From Oncomelania hupensis (taxonomy: Eukaryota > Mollusca > Gastropoda > Littorinimorpha > Pomatiopsidae): 64,000 bases of DNA. Within the stretch, counting starts at the first letter, position 1; each line of letters opens with the position of its first letter. Below the pieces are notes generated by a model. It had not been told where the DNA came from. It worked only from the letters and a program-made list of their open reading frames with translations, and ran no database searches. The stretch covers positions 79,541,463 through 79,605,462 of the forward strand of contig CM072513.1 of the NCBI GenBank assembly GCA_036898135.1, written 5' to 3'. A program made the position numbers and the translations under genes. This document shows positions 14,001 to 23,000 of this stretch, in pieces.

Positions 14001-17000
14001 TTAAGGTAGTTGCTCTTCACCATTTTCCAATCATGCTTTGCGCTGTATCTAAAACTGGCAGATCCGATTTGGATAATTTTTGTCTGGCAGATAGTTGAGA
14101 TAGTGGCCAATTATTCCAGTGTTCCTTTTGCTTCTTTAGGATAAAACCCAGCCACAACACCGCCAAGAAATAAACCCAGCCACAACACCGCCAAGGAAAT
14201 GAACGCTTTTAAAAATGCTGAATTCTCAGTTATGTGTGCGAGTGTCTGGAAATACATTTGAATGGTGTACCATCTAGTTTTTTTTTCTTATTGTTACACT
14301 CAGTTCGATGATGGTGTTTTTCTTTATTAGTATTTGATTCAGCCCCGATGCTGAAGTCCTGATAAGGTGTAACTCAGATTCGTTTATTCACACAGCCTGC
14401 TCAATCAGCATACAAGTCACAAAGTCGACGTATTAAGTTTTCCACTTTTATTCAGCACACATCAACAACTGCATACAATTCTCAACTCAACTCAACAACT
14501 TTCACAGCAACTCTCTAAATCACTATCAACAACTTTACTATCTCTCAACAGCAACTCGGCACACGATTAAATAACCTCTCTCTTTTCTCGAACAATTTGG
14601 TACACGGTAGAAATGACGCACTGCCACCAATCGAACTAAAGATCGTCATCACTGGCTTACGTCATACACATTTCCTCTACTTCCGGGAACATTCACGACC
14701 TTCGATATCCATCGGGAAATTTCTATCGACAGTAATAAACATGCAGATCCCGAAAATTCTCCAACAATATCGACTAACGCAAATCATCAACGTTATACAA
14801 AGCCTCTCCTAACAACAATGCAAACTCAAATCAAAGGTAAATAAACTCCATTATTGAATACTTTGCAAAACGAAACGATTAGATCTATCGTGCGCGCTTT
14901 AGACACACTTTCGTTCGTTTCAACGTAACATAACCCCCCACTCAAGAAGAAATTTACCCAATTTCTTTCAACAACGTTGAAACGTAATGCACAAACAATG
15001 TACAGAATTAAAACTTACTTCAGACTGTCTCATTTACTGTCAATGTTCTCAGTTTATATACACAGAGTCCATGTTTTTCATCCGCAAGTCTTTCTGGATA
15101 CTGTCAATGTTCACAGTTCATTCACACAAGGTCAATGTTTCTCATCTGCAAGTCTGTTTAGATATTGCCAATGTTCTCCACACAGTCAATGTTCTTTCAA
15201 CCGCAAGGAAACGACGCCCTCGTCAGTTGCGGTCGTCATCGGCCCAGGGTCAAAGACAGTGATCTCGTGGGCTTTCCTGGAGTCAGTGCATCCTCCGTTG
15301 TCTTCCTCTCCCGTCGGATGTCCGACGCAGTCGACGTTGTCAGCTCCCAGAATGCATTCGCTGGGTCTCACGGTCAGGTTGGCTTCTGCGGGACGGTGGA
15401 ACAGCTCCCTCAAGGTCTGCAGATGCTCCTTCCATGTCTGGGTGTGGACTTCATGTTCGACCAAAGTCGTAGAGCCTGGGACATCGCTGAAGCTATGGGG
15501 AACTTCGCCCATAAGGTCCTTGAGCTCCAACTTTTGACCTTCCGTCAAGCGTGGTCCTAGCTTAACATCATTGATGCCTTCTTTGCTATGGAAGTCTCCC
15601 AGTTCTAACAGTTCCTCGCTGTCAAAGCTATTGTCGATCTCAGCTGCTGTTGCCACATGCACAGTCTCTGATGGCCTTTCCACGTACAGCTTAAGGAGGT
15701 TGGCGTGGTATATCTTGGAATGCTGACCGACCTTCACCTTGTAGTCGTTGATCCCCACCACGGTCTCCACTTCGTACGGGCCTTTCCACTGCATCAGCAA
15801 CTTATTGTGATCAGTAGGTAGCAGCACCAGCACTTTGTTGCCAGGTTTAAACTTCCTGTTCACAGCCCTACGGTCATAGTAGTGCTTTCCACAGTCCTGG
15901 GACTTCTTCAGGTTTTCTCTGGCTATCTCGAGAGTCTGCTCCAGCTTCTCCCGTAGCTCAAACACGTACTGGTAGCTGTTCTTCACCTCTGGGGTCTCTA
16001 CTTCTTTCGTCCACAGTTCTTTTAGGATGTGCATCGGCCCTCGGATGGTTCTTCCGTACAGCAGCTCGAACGGAGAAAAGCCGGTGGACTCCTGCGGTAC
16101 TTCTCTGTAGGCGAAAAGTAAGGCGTTGATGTAGCGATGCCATTGTCTGGGCTGCTCGCTGCACAGTTTCTTCAGGGTGGACTTCAACGTAGCATTGAAC
16201 TTTTCGACAAGCCCGTTGCACATTGGATGGTAAGGTGTCGTAGTCAAATGCCGGATGCTAAGCAGTCTGTTGACCTCCTCCATGCAGTCAGAGACGAACT
16301 GCGTCCCGAGGTCTGTCAGAATTTCTTCAGGCACTCCAAGTCTACTGAACATGTCCACCAGTGCCTCTGCTACAGTTTCAGTGTCAATCTTCTTCAGTGG
16401 CACTGCTTCTGGGTACCGAGTCGCATAGTCCACTAAAGTCAGTACCCATCGATGACCTTCTTCACTCGGAGGTCTTATTTCGCCGATTAAGTCTAAGGCC
16501 ACCCTCTTGAAAGGTCGGTCGATCAGAGGCATCCTCTGCATAGGCACTTTCGGGACCCTTCCTCGAGGTATGGTCTTCTGGCAAATGTCACATGATCGGC
16601 AGAAACGGCTGACGTCCGCATGAAGTCCTGGCCAGTAGAACACCGCCTGGATTCTGTCCGACGTCTTCTTGATACCCAGGTGACCTCCCATGATTGAGTC
16701 ATGCGCTACTTCCATCACCTGGCGCCTTAGGGGTAATGGTACCAATACTTGACGTAGTGGTTTCCCTCCGTTGACCCTCGGGTGCTGGAAGATTCGGTAC
16801 AGGATCTTGGCCTTCACCTCAAAATAGACCGTACCACTGCCTTTGGTCACTTGGTCGTGGCGGTTCCTGTACTTGTTTAAAGTGCTATCAGCTTCCTGGA
16901 GCTGGATCAGCTTATCTCTGTCCACGATGGCAGCTTTAGAGTTGTCGGCGACCTTCAGTGGCGTAGACGTCTTGTCTCTCTTGGCCTGGGCCCTGGTAGT

Positions 17001-20000
17001 AACGGCACCGACGATCTCTGGTCGGCAGGGCTGAGCCGGAGTAACCACATTGTCCCGTAGCAGCTCTGTAAGGTCTCCATCGGGAAATGGCAATGGATCC
17101 TCCTCCACAACTTCGACGTGTTGAGTTGAGGCAGGACTCCACTCTGGATCGGGGTCGTCGGGTTGTCTCGCGCCGTCGATATTCCCGATCATCAAATCAT
17201 ACAGCGGCTTCTTCAGGCAAACCGCTTCGACTTCGCCTATGTAGAAAGGGGTGTTGACATGAATCTTCGCAACTGGCGCTCTCACACATTTGCTGTCGGC
17301 CATGAGTGTCCATTTAGAATCGCCAGTGAATTGTTCTTTAGCGATTAGGTCTTCTCTGACGATGACCCCACTACAGCCAGAGTCTCTTAAGACAGTCACT
17401 TCATGATTTCCGACGCGTCCCTTTGAAACAGGCATGTTCTGGACGGTCACAGCTGCGCTGGCGACGACGGGGATGGATTTCCCGTTGGCAAGGAGAAGTT
17501 GGCCATCAGTCATGCACTCTTGCACGTCCGCAGGGGTAGCTGTGCGCTTGGTCTCACTCGGAAGAATGACGCTCCCGCCGCACACTTGATGGTCAGATCT
17601 ACTGTTTTGCCGTTGATTGGAGAAATGTCTCTGTCGGTTGCCCGCCGCTGCGTTGTCCGTACTGCTCCGCTGTCCGCTACTTTTGTTTTGAGGACAATTA
17701 GCCGCCCTGTGGTCTGTAGCGTTGCAGGTGAAACAGCCTCTTGAATGCCCTTCCCTGGGAGGAGGCGTGGAGTCCGTCTGTCTCTGGCTCGTCTGGCTTC
17801 CCTGGATCTGGTTCCCATGGTTTCCAGTCTTCTGAAAATGTTTCGTCGCGCTGGGTGGCCCCAGGGTCTTCCCATGAGCGATGAGATATCTTTCAGCAGC
17901 CTCGGTCACATCTTTAAGCGTCTGCAGCTTTTGTTCTTCTAAGTGGGTCGCTAGGTCCTTGTGACAGGCATTGAGAAATTGTTCCTTCACGATCAGGTCA
18001 TGGAGACTGTCGTAAGACTTCCTTTCGCCTGATAACTCCACCCACTTGTGTAGATATGACGACAGGCGCTCCACAAACTGCTTTGGCGTCTCGTCTGACT
18101 TAGGCCGGCATTCACGGAAGCGTTTACGGTAGCCCTTCTCTGTAAAGTTGTAGCACTGCAACAGGGCCTCTTTCAAGACGTCGTAGTTTTTGGCGTCATC
18201 GTTCGACAGTCTGGTGTAAACTTCGAGAGCTTGCCCCGTCAGAAGTGCACTCAGTCGAATTGCCCAGTCTTGAGGTTGCCAGTTAGAGCTTTCAGCGAAC
18301 CTTTCGAATCTCGCCAGATAACTGTCAACCTGGTCCTTCCCGTCGACGAAAGCTGGCAATTTTGGAGCCGTATGGTCGTTGGTGACTTGTGGCGCATGCT
18401 GATTGTTTTGGATACGCGCCAACTCTATTTGGTGCTGACGCTCAGCTTCTCTTTCTTGCCGCTGCTCTTCTCTTTCTTGACGCCGCTCTTCTCTTTCTTC
18501 TCGGCGACGCTGCTCTTCTTTTTCTAGACGCTTCTCTTCTAATTCTCGTTCTTCGCGGCGACGCTGCTCTTCCTTTACTAGACGCTTCTCTTCTAATTCT
18601 CTTTCTCTTTCTTCGCGCCATATTCTCTCTTGAGACTTGACGTACTCCGTCAGCTGTTTGCCTTTTAGATTTAGTTCAACCCCTCTCTGCCAGAAGTCAG
18701 CCATCTTGATGCTTCTGGAAAGTTCTTTTCTAGAAAGTTCTTTTCTGGAAAGTTCTTGACTGTGCTGTACCTTTCTAGACTGTTCTAGAACAGCATGCTT
18801 TCTGCAGTAGCGCTGATGCTTGCCACTAGTCGCCTTCGCTGACGCAGGCCCCGCTGTCCTCGTCGTATGCGACGCTGCACCACGCTGGTGTTGATGTGCA
18901 CGCTCCTGTGCTGAAGTAGACGCGACGTCCGCTTGCCGCTCTCTGTAACACTGGCGATGTAGCTCCGAGACTGTCCCTCGACGTAGTCCTGCGGCAGCCA
19001 CGTAGTCCCGCTCTGTTGTTCGCTCACGAAGCAACTCTTCGGCGACTACACGCCCTTGCAGTCAACCCGAACCTATCGGTGATGTAGTCCCAGTGTGTTG
19101 GCCCCTCTCGACGCAACTCGTTGGCGGCTACCCTCGATGACTGCCTCTCGTAACGTTGACTCGCTTGTAGCAGTTGAACCCTTGGCTATGGCGTGAATCG
19201 CGGCTTGACCCCCAAAATGTTACACTCAGTTCGATGATGGTGTTTTTCTTTATCAGTATTTGATTCAGCCCCGATGCTGAAGTCCTGATAAGGTGTAACT
19301 CAGATTCGTTTATTCACACAGCCTGCTCAATCAGCATACAAGTCACAAAGTCGACGTATGAAGTTTTCCACTTTTATTCAGCACACATCAACAACTGCAT
19401 ACAATTCTCAACTCAACTCAACAACTTTCACAGCAACTCTCTAAATCACTATCAACAACTTTACTATCTCTCAACAGCAACTCGGCACACGATTAAATAA
19501 CCTCTCTCTTTTCTCGAACAATTTGGTACACGGTAGAAATGACGCACTGCCACCAATCGAACTAAAGATCGTCATCACTGGCTTACGTCATACACATTTC
19601 CTCTACTTCCGGGAACATTCACGACCTTCGATATCCATCGGGAAATTTCTATCGACAGTAATAAACATGCAGATCCCGAAAATTCTCCAACAATATCGAC
19701 TAACGCAAATCATCAACGTTATACAAAGCCTCTCCTAACAACAATGCAAACTCAAATCAAAGGTAAATAAACTCCATTATTGAATACTTTGCAAAACGAA
19801 ACGATTAGATCTATCGTGCGCGCTTTAGACACACTTTCGTTCGTTTCAACGTAACACTTATTTTATTGGGATTGGGATGGGTGGGGAGTGAGGATTGAAA
19901 AAGGGGAAATACCCACACACCCACACCTTATCATGCAGCTGAAGTAATGCTGTCACTAACCATTTATGTTCGTTATATGGAGGGAGAAACCAATCAAAGC

Positions 20001-23000
20001 AAAGTCAGTTGTACGAAACGTCATCAGTCAGGGAATCGAAACGTGAACAATTTTTTTAAAAGCTATTACAAATCGTACTAAAGGCATAATACGTGAAGGC
20101 GTTGTTTTAATTAATCATTTTGTGTAGTGTCGTGTTGCCTGTACTGCTGCTGTCTGAACGTCTGTGTGTCATCCTTGCTGCAAACCAACTGTAAACTGTC
20201 AAGTAAGCCCGTTCACACGTCTCTCTGCCTCTCATCTCTCCACAAATTACTATGCGGATGAGAGTATAAACCGAGGTCTAGTCTGTGTCGCATACATTCC
20301 ATCATAACGGACTTTAAAAATCCTGACGCTCATGTCCTAGACGGGTGAGTGCCGGTGACAAGAACACACCCAGCATGCACCTAGGTCCTTCTCCCCCATC
20401 CCTGGCTGCCCAGGATTGTGCTCAGTTGTCTGGGGCATTATTACGGTGCGCCTAAAGGCTGCAAGTTGGCGCCTCCAGCGGCTTGAGTTAGATCCTGTAT
20501 CGGCCAGCGCCTTGAGCAGCTCTTGAGCTGAAAAAGCGCTATATAAGAACGATTAAATAATAATAATAATAATAATAATAATCACACATTAAAATAGCAG
20601 AAATAAAGAAGAAAAATACTGACATTGACAACAACAATAAGAGAGAGAAAAAGAGCAGGAGAGAGCAAGAAAACTCAACAGGACAACCCAGATAGAGACT
20701 TAGACCGAAAAGATCAACAGGTACACGGACTGAGAGAGAGATGGAAAAACACAAGGGCATAATACTGATCGAAATACACACCTGCCATGAAAAGTGTCCA
20801 AACCAGGGTACTCCAGGTCCAGGTACTCAAGCCAGGAGTAACTTTCTGTCACATACTCGTTGTCGTTAGGCCTGACCCGCACTAGCTGCGATGTAGAGTT
20901 GAAAAACTCGATGCCTCGCCAGTGGTCCACAGCCAAGCCTGGTCGCAACCCCTCACATTCAAAGCCCACCACCTGTTGGCCATCTGTGACACAAGCATCC
21001 ACGTTCAAATCCTGTGGGTGAGAGTACAAACCGAGGTCTAGTTTGTGCATGCAATCACTCCACAGTAAAGATCCAGACGCTCATTTATTTACTTATTCAT
21101 TTCATCTTTCTTAAATAGCATTTTTTGAGCTCAAGAGCTGCTGGATGTTCTGGATTCTGATGTCCTAGACAGGTTAGTGCCAGCTATATAAATACACAGA
21201 GCAAGCAATAGATCCCTTCTCCCCTTGCACACCTGGTCACCAAGTTCGTCAGATGATACGCCAAATGCAGCAAGGGAGCACCTCAGGCGGCTCGTGTTAA
21301 AACCCTTGAGCTGGAAAAGCATGTTATATAAGAACAACATAACAATCCCTACCTAACCTACTGGTTAACAGTGAATGGTGACTGCAGGTCAAACTCAGAA
21401 TCAGAATCTTCATTGTCCTCATAAATTACAAGGAAATGCCAAGTGACAAGTCAAAAGTTTTAGAAACGTTTCTCTGGTGGTAAGACAAGATCACTGGCAA
21501 AGGGTAGGCCATTATGTCGCACTATAGTAACCTGGAGCAAACTTTCTTCCATGATGACGATGATGATAATGATGATGACAATGACGATGATGATGATGGA
21601 ATATGACAATCAATGATGTGATAATGGCATGATAACAATAAACAGTCCACAATTTTGATGCTTTGCTTCATAAGGATAATGATATTTATAATGCTGCTGA
21701 TGATAATATTAATAATAATATTAATATGATGATAATGATAACAATAATGCAGATGATAATGATGTTAATGATGATGGTGATGATGATGAAGATAATGACA
21801 GTGTACATACCACATATGTGTGCTCCAGTTTTGATGCTGGTTGCCCCGGGGCACTGGAAGAGACTGTTTTCTGTTCCCACACAGCCCGGACGCTCCCAGA
21901 GCATGTAGTCAGTCAGATTGCGGGCAAAAGAGTGGTATGTGAAGTTGCCTTTGAGAAAGCCTAGGTGTCGACACGTCACGTTCACATCTATGGCCGTGAA
22001 GCTGTCAACCACACACATTTTTAATTTAATACAATTGCAAAGTAAAGGGTACACCACGACACCTCCGGCCTATTATCATTGGACCTCTGATTCTGAAGTG
22101 TGTGTGCTTGCACAATCATGCTTGTCAGCGTGAAAATGATCAAGCAAATGGCAGGCAAACAAAGTGTTTACACTGTGGATTTGAAAATAATGTGTTGTAT
22201 CAAATTCCCTATGATTGACAGGAACAACAGGTGTGCTGCCTTGGCTTTACAGCGAATCAGATCAATCTTTTACACTACATAGCATGATCACAGAAGAGCT
22301 TATAAAAACCCATTATTGAGGTGAAAGCGCCCAAATAAGCATGTACGCAGCTTAAAAAGACATTCCGTCCCAGTCCAATGTCACTTCAGGAGTTTCCAAC
22401 AATACAGTCATTACACATCAAACTTTACAACGGGCCAAGAACCAATTAAATTGAAAAGAAACAGCCACAAAAAAGCCACTTATACTGTACCTGCAGTGTG
22501 AGTCACACACACACATAATGATCGAGTGTTCAGAGCCAGTATATATTTATTCTAAGGGAGGTAAATCACCCAGTGGCTATAGTCTACGATTCTTTGAATT
22601 ATGTGGAATGAAATATAGATTTAATTTTTTACAAATATTAGACAGACTTTTTAAAAATCAATATATAATCAACAGTCATGTCTTAGCATGAATTGGACAT
22701 TTTACAAGCTTTAGTGCAATTCTGATCTAGATCTCAGATACACTTTTTATAAAAGAAAAAACATTATTTAAAAAAACTGACTTTATGTAATTGGTGCAGA
22801 TGGCTCTCCAGCGGCCCTGGTACAGCAGGTCAAGACGTCCATCCTGTGTGGTGTTGCCGTTGGTCAAGCGAGCGTCGTAGTTCCAATCGCCCGTAGGAGC
22901 TCCAGTGTCCGCACCATGTAACTTGGTCATCAGGATTCGACCCCCTGGCTCGTCGCTGCCCTGTGCATGAAAAACATCATCAGTGAGCCAATGCCTGTTC

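Larger units (their letters stand above)
14292..19856 (-). mobile_element. Gmr1-like LTR retrotransposon, RT/RNase H deleted
   Basis: A complete insertion with two 639-bp LTRs (14292-14930 and 19218-19856), a 5-bp target duplication CTTAT (14287-14291, 19857-19861) and TG...CA ends. By eye the LTRs differ at two positions only, so the insertion is young. Reading on the minus strand, the primer-binding site follows the 5' LTR as TGGGGGTCAAGCCGCGA after TTT; a purine-rich tract (GAGTGGGGGGTTA, 14943-14931) precedes the 3' LTR. AATAAA lies in the LTR (14452-14447). One long ORF encodes gag, protease, integrase and a fragment of RT, in that order. It sits in the 8.9-kb intron 4 of the bark-like gene, in the same orientation. 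Confidence 0.92.

Noticed and set aside
14597..14812. 71-codon frame duplicated at 19523-19738
   Set aside because: It lies in the two LTRs, antisense to the element; duplication reflects LTR identity, not a gene pair.
17499..17942. Plus-strand frames across the gag region
   Set aside because: Shadows of the long minus-strand polyprotein.
20984..21011. Extra N-terminal part of exon 4 using the outer acceptor
   Set aside because: Out of phase with exon 3 and spoils the SRCR; the inner acceptor fits phase and cysteines.
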